Shown: positions 24,492 to 32,240, counted from the first letter of the stretch. The stretch is 34,713 nt of DNA from Actinomadura sp. 6K520 (GCF_004349245.1 NZ_SMLC01000073.1:1-34713); one strand, 5' to 3'. Program-made: numbers and translations. The notes: a model not told the origin generated them from the letters alone.

Positions 24492-25468
24492 ACGAACTCC
24501 TTCCGCCGTGCGACGACGGCGCGGGCCGCCATGTTGACGAGCAGGGTGATGACGAAGAGGACGAGGCCCGAGGCGATGAGGGCGCCGCGTCCGGTCTCGG
24601 TGGCCTCGGCGAAGCTGTTGGCGATGTTCGCCGCGAAGGTCGAGCCGCCGTTCTCCAGGATGTGCCAGTTGATCCCCGGCACGAAGGTCAGCACCATCGC
24701 GACCGCGATCGTCTCGCCCATCGCGCGGCCGAGGCCGAGCATCGAGGCGCCGATCATGCCGGACCGCCCGTACGGCAGCACCGACAGCCGGATCATCTCC
24801 CAGCGGGTGGCGCCGAGCGCCAGCGCGGCCTCGATGTTGGCCCGCGGGACCTGCAGGAACACCTCGCGGGAGATGGACGAGATGATCGGCAGGATCATGA
24901 TGGCCAGCACCACGGCGGCCGTGAAGATCGAGTTCTTGCCGGGGCTGTCGCCGCCGAACAGCGGGACCCAGCCGAACGCGGCGTTGAGGAACCCGCTGAC
25001 CTTGTCCATGTGCTGGGCCAGGAAGATCAGCCCCCACAGCCCGTACACGATGCTGGGGACGGCCGCGAGCAGGTCGACGATGTAGCCGAGCCCGGACGCC
25101 ATGCGCCGCGGCGAGTAGAACGAGATGAACAGCGCGATGCCGATCGCGACGGGCGTCGCCATGAGCATCGCCAGCAGCGAGGACATCGCCGTCCCGAACG
25201 CCAGCTGCGCGATGCCGAACCGCGGCGGCTGCGCGTTCGGGTTCCACTCCTCGGTGGTGAGGAAGCCCGCCTCGTTCTCCTGCAGCGCGGGGATCGCCTT
25301 CCAGACGAGGAACGCCGCGATCGCGGCGACGAGCGCCAGGACGGTGATGCCCGAGCCGCGGGCCGCGCCCGCGAAGATCCGGTCGCCGGCGCGCCCGGTG
25401 CTCATGGCGCTGCCGATGGCGCCGTCCCGGGTTCCGGCGCGGGCCTGGACGCCGGTCTCGGTGGTCAT
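24488..25468 (-). CDS. pstC: Phosphate ABC transporter permease PstC
   Basis: The 326-residue product starts at ATG 25468, with GGAGG six bases upstream; the ORF extends seven codons further to 25489 without support. Six membrane segments are seen after a polar N-terminus of about 45 residues, and the cytoplasmic loop ANIEAALALGATRWEMIRLSVLPYGRSG is the PstC coupling signature. It pairs with PstA in the membrane channel. A GC-rich hairpin lies in the 104 bp before its start. Confidence 0.96.
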   Translation of the reverse strand: MTTETGVQARAGTRDGAIGSAMSTGRAGDRIFAGAARGSGITVLALVAAIAAFLVWKAIPALQENEAGFLTTEEWNPNAQPPRFGIAQLAFGTAMSSLLAMLMATPVAIGIALFISFYSPRRMASGLGYIVDLLAAVPSIVYGLWGLIFLAQHMDKVSGFLNAAFGWVPLFGGDSPGKNSIFTAAVVLAIMILPIISSISREVFLQVPRANIEAALALGATRWEMIRLSVLPYGRSGMIGASMLGLGRAMGETIAVAMVLTFVPGINWHILENGGSTFAANIANSFAEATETGRGALIASGLVLFVITLLVNMAARAVVARRKEFV

Positions 25469-25509
25469 GGGGGTGCCTCCTTCGATCACGTCCGCGGAAC
25501 CCAGGGCGG

Positions 25510-25550
25510 CCCCGCCGCGGTGGCCCTTGCGGGGGCCGCCGGCGGCGGGG
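25510..25550 (-). terminator. Hairpin between pstS and pstC (attenuator type)
   Basis: CCCCGCCGCGGTGGCCC (25510-25526) is close to the inverse complement of GGGCCGCCGGCGGCGGGG (25533-25550), with a six-base loop. It lies 23 bases past the pstS stop. A partial terminator would let pstS mRNA exceed pstCAB mRNA, as is known for binding-protein genes. Confidence 0.6.
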
Positions 25551-25572
25551 CTGCGGGTGGGGTCGTCCGGAG

Positions 25573-26676
25573 TCAGGACAGGGCCTTCACGGACGCCTGG
25601 ACCTTCGTCAGCACGCTCTGCGGGATGGGCGCGTAGCCGTGCTCGGTGAGGATCTTCTGGCCGTCCGCGCTGGAGGTGTAGGTCAGGAAGGACTTGACGA
25701 ACTCGGCCTGCTCGGCCGGCAGTCCCTTCTCACACGCGATCTCGTACGTGACCAGGACGATCGGGTAGGCGCCCGGCTCCTTGGTGGTGTAGTCGATCTC
25801 CAGCGAGACGTCGTTGCCGGTGCCGGTGACCTTCGCCCCCGCGACGGCCTTGGACGCGCTGTCCGGCGACAGCTCGGTGTACTCGCCGGCGCCGTTCTTC
25901 ACGTGCGCGGTCTGCAGCTTGTTGTTCGTCGCGTAGGACATCTCCACGTAGGAGATCGCGCCCTCGGTGCTCTTCACCTGGCTGGTGACGCCGTCGGACT
26001 TCGGGGCGCCCTGGCCGGTGGAGTTCGGCCACTTCTTGGCGGCCTCCCACGTCCAGACGTCCGGGGCCGTGGTGTTCAGGTACTCGGTGAAGTTGTCGGT
26101 GGTGCCCGACTCGTCCGACCGGTAGACCGGCTTGATCTCCGCGGACGGGAGCTGCGCGCCCTCGTTCTCCCCGGCGATCGCGGGATCGTTCCAGGTCTTG
26201 ACCTTGCCGGAGAAGATCTTCGCGATCGTCTCGGGCGACAGCTTCAGCCCGTCCACGCCCGGGACGTTGTAGACCACGGCGACCGGGCCGACGACCATCG
26301 GCAGGTTCACCGCGGGGTTGCCCTGGCAGCGCTGCCGCGCCGTGCCCGCTTCCTCCTCGTCGAGCGCCGAGTCCGAGCCGGCGAAGGCCACCTGGCCGCT
26401 GGTGAACGCCTGGATGCCCGCCCCCGAGCCGCTCGGGTTGTAGTTGAGGTTGGCGCCCGCGCATTCGGCCGCGTAGAGCTTCGTCCACTCCTCGATGGCG
26501 TTCTTCTGCGCGCTCGAACCGGCGGCGTTGATGCTGCCCTTCGCGCAGTCGATGTTGCCGGAGGGGGCGCTCCCCGGGCTCGTCGTGGTGTTGGCGTCGC
26601 TTCCGCAAGCGGTGAGGGCCAGCGCCCCCGCGACGACCACGCCGCCCAGAGCGGCAAGTCGGGAACGGTTCTTCAC
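25573..26676 (-). CDS. pstS: Phosphate-binding lipoprotein PstS
   Basis: PstS binds phosphate outside the membrane and passes it to PstCA. The 367-residue product has a lipoprotein signal with lipobox LTAC (C24), then GSSAQKNAIEEW, YNPSGSGAGIQAF, FAGSDSALDEEE and YRSDESGTTDNFTEYL, the phosphate-contacting Ser/Thr/Asp segments of the family. GTG at 26676 has GAGGAG eight bases upstream. It is the first gene of pstSCAB, behind a PHO-box-like repeat. Confidence 0.97.
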   Translation of the reverse strand: MKNRSRLAALGGVVVAGALALTACGSDANTTTSPGSAPSGNIDCAKGSINAAGSSAQKNAIEEWTKLYAAECAGANLNYNPSGSGAGIQAFTSGQVAFAGSDSALDEEEAGTARQRCQGNPAVNLPMVVGPVAVVYNVPGVDGLKLSPETIAKIFSGKVKTWNDPAIAGENEGAQLPSAEIKPVYRSDESGTTDNFTEYLNTTAPDVWTWEAAKKWPNSTGQGAPKSDGVTSQVKSTEGAISYVEMSYATNNKLQTAHVKNGAGEYTELSPDSASKAVAGAKVTGTGNDVSLEIDYTTKEPGAYPIVLVTYEIACEKGLPAEQAEFVKSFLTYTSSADGQKILTEHGYAPIPQSVLTKVQASVKALS

Positions 26677-26763
26677 CGGAGGGTCTCCTCTTTGATTCGT
26701 CAGCCGGGTCCCCCGGCCCGGTCCTGGCCCGCTCGCCAGCGCCGGGGTTCGCCGTCGAATGCG

Positions 26764-26828
26764 ACGCTAAGCAGGCGAGGTGACCAGCCGCCCTGATCCA
26801 GGTGAACGGAAGATGAACGAGGATGACC
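26764..26828 (-). promoter_or_regulatory. PHO-box-like PhoP site and promoter of pstS
   Basis: On the minus strand GGTCATC (26822-26828), GTTCATC (26812-26818) and GTTCACC (26801-26807) are direct repeats with 10 and 11 base spacing; a further GGTCACC (26779-26785) is exactly 22 bases (two periods) on. This matches the 11-base GTTCACC repeat bound by PhoP in Streptomyces. TAGCGT at 26764-26769 is a possible -10. Confidence 0.8.
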
Positions 26829-26894
26829 GGAGTCACGAAGAATGCCCCGATTTGCCGTGTACGCCGGGTTAACAGCGCAGCTCAGGCCGTTAAA

Positions 26895-26908
26895 GATCCG
26901 GTCGGATC
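26895..26908 (-). terminator. Small hairpin after mshD
   Basis: GATCCG-gt-CGGATC forms a six-pair stem, followed on the minus strand by TTTAAC, 48 bases after the mshD stop. A weak terminator is possible. Confidence 0.3.
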
Positions 26909-26956
26909 CGGGTCATGCGGAACCGGAGGCGTGACTGCCCGACCGCGGACGCCGAG

Positions 26957-27838
26957 TCAGGACGTTCCGGTGCTGTACATGACGTCCACGGCGTAACGGG
27001 TGAAGCCCAGCGACTCGTAGAGCCGGACGGCCGCGGTGTTGGATTCGTCCACGTACAGCATGATCTGGTCGACCCCGGCGTCCCGCAGATGGTGCAGCCC
27101 CACCAGCGTGAGGGTGCGGCCCAGGCCGAGGCCCTGCGCGTCCGGGGCGACGCCGACGACGTAGACCTCGCCGACGCCGCCCGGGTGGATCTTGGTCCAG
27201 TGGAAGCCGGCGAGACGGCCGTCCCGCTCGGCGAGGAAGAAGCCCGCCGGGTCGAACCAGTTCTCCCCCTCGCGCTCGCGGACGTCCTCGATCGTCCACG
27301 CGCCCTGTTCGGGGTGGTCGGCGAACGCGCGGGAGTTGACGTCGAGCCACGCCCGCTCGTCCGCGCCCGGCTCGAACGTGCGAAGGGTGATCCCCGGGGC
27401 GGTCCGGGTCTCCGGCAGCGGATCGGCCGCCGGGCGGCGCAACTGGAGGAGCACCCGGACGCGGGTCATGCCCTCGGCGGCGGCCAGCGCGGCGGCGGCC
27501 GGCAGGTCGCCGTGCGCCCAGACGCGGAGGGGGCCGCCGGCCTCGGCACGCAGCGCCCGCAGCAGCGCGCGGCCGTGGCCGCGGCGCCGGTGCCTCGGAT
27601 GGACGACGAGTTCCCCGGCCGCGGGTTCCCCGCCGGCCGCCGGATCGAGATGCGCGTACGCGACGATCCCGCCGTCGGAGACCGCCATCCCGGTGCGGCC
27701 GCCGCGCAGCGCGAGCAGCGAGTGCTCCGACAGCGGCCCGACCCCGTCGGCGTCCGCCGCCGCCCCGGCCAGCGCCAGCGCCTCGGCGATCTCGGCTTCC
27801 CCCAGCGTCCCGCGTGCTCGCAGCTCCCTCACGGCCAT
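26957..27838 (-). CDS. mshD: Mycothiol synthase MshD
   Basis: MshD acetylates Cys-GlcN-Ins, the last step of mycothiol synthesis. The product has tandem GNAT domains: an N-terminal one with ELVVHPRHRRRGHGRALL, and a C-terminal one with the family marks AFADHPEQGAWT, WFDPAGFFLAERDGRLAGFHWTK, VYVVGVAPDAQGLGLGRTLTLVGL and LYVDESNTAAVRLYESLGF. The ATG at 27838 gives 293 residues; a TTG eight codons upstream (27862) and a GTG two codons in (27832) are alternatives, the latter seven bases after TAGGGT, a possible leaderless arrangement. Mycothiol is specific to actinobacteria. Confidence 0.95.
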   Translation of the reverse strand: MAVRELRARGTLGEAEIAEALALAGAAADADGVGPLSEHSLLALRGGRTGMAVSDGGIVAYAHLDPAAGGEPAAGELVVHPRHRRRGHGRALLRALRAEAGGPLRVWAHGDLPAAAALAAAEGMTRVRVLLQLRRPAADPLPETRTAPGITLRTFEPGADERAWLDVNSRAFADHPEQGAWTIEDVREREGENWFDPAGFFLAERDGRLAGFHWTKIHPGGVGEVYVVGVAPDAQGLGLGRTLTLVGLHHLRDAGVDQIMLYVDESNTAAVRLYESLGFTRYAVDVMYSTGTS

Positions 27839-27865
27839 CACCCTAACGGCGAGCCTGATCAAGTT

Positions 27866-27882
27866 GTCACAGAAACGTCACC
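27866..27882 (+). promoter_or_regulatory. Direct repeat resembling a PHO box
   Basis: GTCAC occurs at 27866-27870 and 27877-27881, exactly 11 bases apart (TGTCACA and CGTCACC, each five of seven to GTTCACC). It lies upstream of the nucleotidase -10. PhoP control of a phosphate-scavenging enzyme is plausible but the match is partial. Confidence 0.4.
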
Positions 27883-27913
27883 GGGCCGCCGGGAACCGTA
27901 TGCCGGACGCGCT

Positions 27914-27926
27914 TACCGTCCGCTGC
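27914..27926 (+). promoter_or_regulatory. -10 element for a leaderless nucleotidase mRNA
   Basis: TACCGT (27914-27919) precedes the ATG at 27927 by seven bases, so transcription should start at the start codon. There is no ribosome site. No clear -35 is seen, as would fit an activator-dependent promoter. Confidence 0.55.
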
Positions 27927-29612
27927 ATGACACGACGACGCACCATCCTGGCGTGCGCCGCGGCGGGGCTGACGGTCATCGCGCTGACCGCGCAGCCCGC
28001 CGCCGCACGGCCCGCACCGACAGCGTCTGTGAAACTACTGGCCCTGAACGACTTCCACGGCAACCTGGAACCCCCGTCCGGTAGCTCGGGGCGCGCCATC
28101 AACGAGAACGGCGAGACCGTGGAAGCGGGCGGCGCCGCCTACGTCGCCGCCCACCTGAAGCGGCTGCGGGACCGCCACACCCTCACCGTCGCCCAGGGCG
28201 ACCTCATCGGGGCCACGCCGCTGATCTCCGCCGCGTACCACGACGAGCCCTCCGTGCAGTTCCTCGGCGACATCGGCGTCACCGCGTCCGCGGTCGGGAA
28301 CCACGAGTTCGACGAGGGCTACCGGGAGCTGCTGCGCATCCAGCACGGCGGGTGCCACCCCGAGGACGGCTGCTCCCCCGAAGGGAAGTGGCGCGGCGCG
28401 AAGTTCGACTACCTCTCCGCCAACGTGCTGAAGAAGCGGGGCCACTGGAAGCGCCCCCTCCTGAAGCCGTGGACGATCCGCCACGTCAACGGCGTCCGCG
28501 TCGGCTTCATCGGCGTCGTGACCAAGACCACGCCGAGCATCGTCACCGCGGAGGGCATCAAGGGCCTGGAGTTCCAGGACGAGGTCGAGGCCGCGAACCG
28601 CGCCGCCCGCGAGCTGAAGCGCCGCAACGTCCGCGCGATGGTCCTGCTCGTCCACGAGGGCGACCAGGTGAACGCGGGCCAGCGGCCCGACGCGTGCGGC
28701 GTCGTCCCCGGCGCGGGGTCGCGCATCGCCGAGCAGGCCGACCCGGAGATCGACGTGGTGCTGTCCGGGCACACCCACCAGCAGTACGTCTGCTCGGTCG
28801 AGGACCCCAAGGGGCAGCCGCGGCTGTTCTCGTCCGGTTCCTCCTTCGGCCGGGTGATCACCGAGGTGAACCTCAAGGTGAACCGGCGCACCGGTGACAT
28901 CGTCCGGTCCTCGCTGCGCGGCGACAACCACGTCGTGACCCGCGACGTGCCGCCGGACCCGAAGACGGAACGGTTCGTCCAGACCTGGAAGGACCGCGTC
29001 GCCGACATCGCGAACCGGCCCATCGGCACCATCACCGCCGACATCACCCGCGCGCCGTCCCCCTCCGGCGAGACCGCGCTGGGCGACCTCATCGCCGACG
29101 CCCAGCTCGCCGCGATGCGCGACCTCGGCGCGCAGGTCGCGCTGATGAACCCGGGAGGCGTGCGCACCGACCTCACCTACGCGGCGAGCGGCGCGGAGGG
29201 CGACGGCGTCGTCACCTACGGCGAGGCGTTCGCCGTGCAGCCGTTCAACAACGTGATGGGCGTCGTCTCGCTCACCGGCGCGCAACTCGACGCGCTCCTC
29301 GAACAGCAGTGGACGGACGCGGGCGAGAAGATCCTCCAGCCCTCGGCCAACCTGAACTTCACCATCGACCGCGCGAGCCCCGCCGGCGACCGCGTCTCCG
29401 CCATCACCGTCGACGGAACCCCGATCGACCCGGCCGCCACCTACAAGGTCGCGGCGAACAACTTCCTCCTCGGCGGCGGCGACGGCTTCACCGTCTTCAC
29501 CGAGGGCACCGACCAGGTCCTGGGCCCGATAGACCTGGACGCCTTCGTGGCCTACTTCCAGGCCCAAGGAACCCTGGCACCCCCACCCCTCAACAGAATC
29601 TCCGGCCAGTAA
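27927..29612 (+). CDS. Secreted 5'-nucleotidase / metallophosphatase
   Basis: The enzyme releases phosphate from nucleotides outside the cell. The 561-residue product has a signal peptide (residues 1-28, with Ala-rich cleavage PAAARPA), then the metallophosphatase domain with D42 and H44 (LNDFHGN), N125-H126 (GNHEFDEG) and H282/H284 (SGHTHQQY), followed by the 5'-nucleotidase C-terminal domain (TALGDLIADAQLAAM, MNPGGVRTDL, QPFNNVMG). The ATG at 27927 is chosen because a signal peptide starts there and TACCGT is seven bases upstream; longer starts in the same frame run back into mshD. Its place beside pst and pit genes supports a phosphate-scavenging role. Confidence 0.93.
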   Translation: MTRRRTILACAAAGLTVIALTAQPAAARPAPTASVKLLALNDFHGNLEPPSGSSGRAINENGETVEAGGAAYVAAHLKRLRDRHTLTVAQGDLIGATPLISAAYHDEPSVQFLGDIGVTASAVGNHEFDEGYRELLRIQHGGCHPEDGCSPEGKWRGAKFDYLSANVLKKRGHWKRPLLKPWTIRHVNGVRVGFIGVVTKTTPSIVTAEGIKGLEFQDEVEAANRAARELKRRNVRAMVLLVHEGDQVNAGQRPDACGVVPGAGSRIAEQADPEIDVVLSGHTHQQYVCSVEDPKGQPRLFSSGSSFGRVITEVNLKVNRRTGDIVRSSLRGDNHVVTRDVPPDPKTERFVQTWKDRVADIANRPIGTITADITRAPSPSGETALGDLIADAQLAAMRDLGAQVALMNPGGVRTDLTYAASGAEGDGVVTYGEAFAVQPFNNVMGVVSLTGAQLDALLEQQWTDAGEKILQPSANLNFTIDRASPAGDRVSAITVDGTPIDPAATYKVAANNFLLGGGDGFTVFTEGTDQVLGPIDLDAFVAYFQAQGTLAPPPLNRISGQ

Positions 29613-29619
29613 CCAAAAC

Positions 29620-29647
29620 GGCCCGCCGTCCCAACAGACGGCGGGCC
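29620..29647 (+). terminator. Terminator of the nucleotidase gene
   Basis: Perfect 11 bp arms GGCCCGCCGTC / GACGGCGGGCC with a six-base loop, seven bases after the stop, followed by ATTT. Confidence 0.85.
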
Positions 29648-29695
29648 ATTTCACGCCGCCAACACCCCCGTGGCCAAGACCCCAGCCGGGCCCAC

Positions 29696-29740
29696 GGGTC
29701 GTGCGGCCGGAGGCGCCCAGCGCCGGAGGCCGCACGACCC
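29696..29740. repeat. Large palindrome 1 (13 bp arms with inner stem)
   Basis: GGGTCGTGCGGCC (29696-29708) and GGCCGCACGACCC (29728-29740) are exact inverted copies. Between them GGCGC / GCGCC (29712-29716, 29720-29724) forms a second stem with a three-base loop. It is far larger than a needed terminator for either neighbouring gene. Confidence 0.85.
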
Positions 29741-29743
29741 GCC

Positions 29744-29798
29744 GCACGGCGAGCCGTTTCACGAGACGCGCAGCGGATCGGGAAACGGTTCGCCGTGC
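29744..29798. repeat. Large palindrome 2 (17 bp arms)
   Basis: The arms at 29744-29760 and 29782-29798 are inverted copies with a single G-T mismatch, enclosing 21 bases. It starts four bases after palindrome 1, so the two look like parts of one palindromic element. Confidence 0.8.
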
Positions 29799-29811
29799 GT
29801 AACGGGGGGTT

Positions 29812-29833
29812 CCAGGGGGGTCGCCCCCCCTGG
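29812..29833 (-). terminator. Terminator-like hairpin after pit
   Basis: CCAGGGGGG (29812-29820) pairs with CCCCCCTGG (29825-29833), with a four-base loop; outer bases TT/AA extend it with one bulge. It sits four bases past the pit stop on the minus strand. Confidence 0.65.
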
Positions 29834-29837
29834 GAAA

Positions 29838-31043
29838 TCACGCCCCGAACAGGTGCACCACGAAGTAGACGATGGCGGCCACCGCCGCGGCCATGGGCAT
29901 GGTGAGGATCCAGGCGGTGATGATGTTGCCCGCGACGCCCCAGCGGACGGCGGAGAAGCGCTTGGTGGCGCCGACGCCCATGATGCAGGACGTGATCGTG
30001 TGCGTGGTGGAGATTGGAGCGTGCCAGATGTACGCGGTCGCGTACAGGATCAGGGAGGCCGTCGATTCCGCGGCGAACCCCTTGGGCGGGTCGAGTTCGA
30101 TGACCCTGCGGCCCAGCGTCCGCATGATCCGCCAGCCGCCCGCGTAGGTGCCGAGGGCCAGGGCGGTCGCACAGGCGAGGATGACCCACAGGGGGACGGT
30201 CTCCCCGGTGGCGTGGCCGGTGGTCACGAGGGCGAGGACGATGATGCCCATCGTCTTCTGCGCGTCCTGCAGGCCGTGCCCGAGCGCCATCGACGCCGCC
30301 GACAGCGACTGCGCGATGCGGAACCGGCGGGCGACCCGGCCGGGGTTGGCGCGGCGGAAGATCCACAGGATGGAGACCATCACCATGTAGGCGAGGCCGA
30401 ACCCGGCGATCGGCGAGATCACCATCGGGATGGCGACCTTCTCCAGGACGGTGCTCCAGCTCACCGAGGACGCCGACGCGACGCCCGCCCCGACCACGCC
30501 GCCGATCAGGGCGTGCGAGGACGACGAGGGCAGCCCGAAGTACCACGTGATCATGTTCCAGGTGATCGCGCCGAGCACGCCGGCGGCGACCACCGTGAGG
30601 CCGTGCAGTCCGGTGGGCGGGGTGATGACCTCGCTGACGGTCTTGGCGACCTCGACGCCGAGGAGCGCGCCGATGAGGTTCATCACGGCCGCCATGATCA
30701 GTGCCGCGCGCGGTGTCAGCGCCCGGGTGGACACCGAGGTCGCGATGGCGTTGGCGGCGTCGTGGAACCCGTTGGTGTAGTCGAAGACCAGGGCGATGAC
30801 CACGACCAGGATGAGGACGGCGGTCTGCGCGTCCTGCCGCAGGCCGAGCGCCCCGGAGATGACCACCGCGAGGATGCCCACCAGCAGGAACGGCCAGAAC
30901 CTGGCCGGGCCGCGGCGGACCTGCTCGCCGAGCGTGGGGTCGGCCCCGGGCGGATCCTCCTTGGTGAGGACCGCCCCGACCGTGCCGCCCTCGGCGGGCT
31001 CGGCGGGACGCGGGGATCCGGGTGGTTCGTCCCGGACGCTCAT
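29838..31043 (-). CDS. pit: Low-affinity inorganic phosphate transporter PiT
   Basis: PiT carriers bring in metal-phosphate with the proton gradient. The 401-residue product has a polar N-terminus (about 45 residues), then about ten membrane segments. Family marks are FDYTNGFHDAANAIATSV near the start, WYFGLPSSSSHALIGGV in the middle, GWRIMRTLGRRVIELDPPKGFAAES and APISTTHTITSCIMGVG near the end; these include the repeated PiT signature. The ATG overlaps the DUF47 stop by four bases, so the two proteins are coupled. Confidence 0.95.
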   Translation of the reverse strand: MSVRDEPPGSPRPAEPAEGGTVGAVLTKEDPPGADPTLGEQVRRGPARFWPFLLVGILAVVISGALGLRQDAQTAVLILVVVIALVFDYTNGFHDAANAIATSVSTRALTPRAALIMAAVMNLIGALLGVEVAKTVSEVITPPTGLHGLTVVAAGVLGAITWNMITWYFGLPSSSSHALIGGVVGAGVASASSVSWSTVLEKVAIPMVISPIAGFGLAYMVMVSILWIFRRANPGRVARRFRIAQSLSAASMALGHGLQDAQKTMGIIVLALVTTGHATGETVPLWVILACATALALGTYAGGWRIMRTLGRRVIELDPPKGFAAESTASLILYATAYIWHAPISTTHTITSCIMGVGATKRFSAVRWGVAGNIITAWILTMPMAAAVAAIVYFVVHLFGA

Positions 31044-31657
31044 GATTCCTTGACCGCGATCGTCTCGACCGTGTTGGCGACGTGCTCGAACGCGTCCGCC
31101 GCGTCCTCCAGCCGGTCGATGATCTGCTTCAGCTTCAGCACGGTCAGGGTGTCGTAGTCGCCGCTGAACAGCTGCGCGAGCAGCTTGCGGTAGACCTGGT
31201 CACCCTGGTTCTCGAGCCGGTTGATCTCGATCCAGTACTCGTTGAGCTCCTTCATCGAGCGCAGCCGCGGCATCGCCTCGGCGGTCAGCTCGGCGGCGCG
31301 CTCCAGCACCTCCACCATCGCGACGACGCCCTTGGGGAACTCGTCGATCTTGTAGAGGACGACGAGGTCGGCTGCCTCTTCCATCTCGTCCATCACGTCG
31401 TCGATCGTCGAGGCCAGCCGGTAGATGTCCTCGCGGTCGAAGGGGGTGATGAAGCTTTCGTTCAGCCGGCGCATGATCGCGTGGGTGCATTCGTCGCCCG
31501 CGTGTTCGCAGGCGCGCATCTTCTCGGCGATGGCCGGCCGGTCGGCGCCGTCGCTGATGAGCTCCACGAGCAGCCTGGCGCCGGTGACCAGGTTGTTCGC
31601 CGAGTCGGCGAACATGTCGTAGAAGCTGTCCTCACGCGGCGTGAGACGCAAGCGCAC
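31040..31657 (-). CDS. DUF47 / PhoU-like regulator of PiT
   Basis: DUF47 proteins are PhoU-like helical-bundle proteins coded next to pit genes and thought to regulate transport. The 205-residue product starts at GTG 31657, with GGAG six bases upstream, and reads EDSFYDMFADSANNLVTGARLL ... FDREDIYRLASTIDDVMDEMEEAADL, with the repeated acidic E/DxxxD metal-binding pattern. TACGAT at 31694-31699 (minus strand) is a possible -10. No PHO-box repeat was found in the 300 bp before it, so unlike pstS this pair may not be PhoP-activated. Confidence 0.92.
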   Translation of the reverse strand: MRLRLTPREDSFYDMFADSANNLVTGARLLVELISDGADRPAIAEKMRACEHAGDECTHAIMRRLNESFITPFDREDIYRLASTIDDVMDEMEEAADLVVLYKIDEFPKGVVAMVEVLERAAELTAEAMPRLRSMKELNEYWIEINRLENQGDQVYRKLLAQLFSGDYDTLTVLKLKQIIDRLEDAADAFEHVANTVETIAVKES

Positions 31658-31937
31658 GTCGTTCTCCTGAAGTGCCGGAACAGTCCGCAGAGGATCGTAG
31701 GCGCAACCAGCCGTAAAAAGAACCTTTGCCCCAGCTTTGGCTGGTGTCCTCCATCCTCTCACCTACGGGAGTGCAGTAGATCACCAGGTACCTACCCAGT
31801 GTGCAGGCCCCTATCTGCAAGGGACGCGGCATGTCGGGCCGCGGCGGCGCCTCCTTGCCCGCCACGAGGATGACGCGTGATATTCATTACAACGTTCCGT
31901 TGCGGACACCCCGTCGCGGTAGGGCCCAAAAACACGA
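31658..31937. other. Gene-free stretch (upstream of the DUF47-pit unit)
   Basis: I see no credible gene here. It contains the likely DUF47-pit promoter (TACGAT 31694-31699), a CCAGC/GCTGG inverted repeat (31731-31744), and a locally AT-rich segment around 31876-31900. Short open frames on both strands lack ribosome sites and family features. Further right comes the terminator at 31938-31966. Confidence 0.5.
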
Positions 31938-31966
31938 ACCGGGGACGCCGTATCGGCGTCCCCGGT
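31938..31966 (-). terminator. Intrinsic terminator of the 60-residue protein gene
   Basis: Perfect 13 bp arms with a TAT loop; on the minus strand it is followed by TCGTGTTTTTGGG. This is the window's most classic intrinsic terminator, about 50 bases past the stop of the small gene. Confidence 0.85.
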
Positions 31967-32015
31967 GCACTGCGCGCTTCGGCTCGGCAGGCCACGGGGG
32001 TGATCCCCGGGCCGC

Positions 32016-32198
32016 CTAGTCCTGCGGCGTCAGCTCGCGACGACCGGCTTCGTCGGACCGTACCCCGAGCACCATGTCGATCTCCGCGACGGTGAGCGGC
32101 CCTTCCGCCGCCGCGACCGCGCTGAGCATCTCGGCATAGAGTTCGATCTCGTCCAGCGCAACACGGTCGTGGACGCGCAGATCAAGGTTCTGGCGCAC
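32016..32198 (-). CDS. Small conserved-looking protein, function unknown
   Basis: GTG at 32198 is preferred to the GTG three codons upstream because GGAGG is eight bases before it. The 60-residue product is helical: RQNLDLRVHDRVALDEIELYAEMLSAVAAAE and then PLTVAEIDMVLGV, which resembles a short helical adaptor. I do not know a family name. It has a good ribosome site, a strong terminator and an inverted repeat in its promoter region, so it is very likely a real monocistronic gene. Confidence 0.75.
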   Translation of the reverse strand: MRQNLDLRVHDRVALDEIELYAEMLSAVAAAEGPLTVAEIDMVLGVRSDEAGRRELTPQD

Positions 32199-32234
32199 CG
32201 CGTCCACCTCCGTTCGTTCCCCACACCCAAGTCG

Positions 32235-32240
32235 AGGCTA
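32235..32240 (-). promoter_or_regulatory. Candidate -10 of the 60-residue protein gene
   Basis: TAGCCT (minus strand) fits TANNNT and is 36 bases before the GTG. An inverted repeat (32263-32280) covers the -35 side. Confidence 0.35.

Noticed and set aside
27866..27882. GTCAC-A-GAAAC-GTCAC as a GlnR box
   Set aside because: GlnR boxes need about six bases between GTNAC and GAAAC; here the spacing is one base, so a PHO-like repeat fits better.
29648..29837. A hidden gene between nucleotidase and pit
   Set aside because: The region is filled by palindromes; the open frames that cross it have no start signals and only low-complexity content.
31801..32019. Small plus-strand ORFs in the 31.8-32.1 kb gap, one with TFRCGHPVAVG
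   Set aside because: No ribosome site, they run through the terminator hairpin at 31938-31966, and no recognisable motif.
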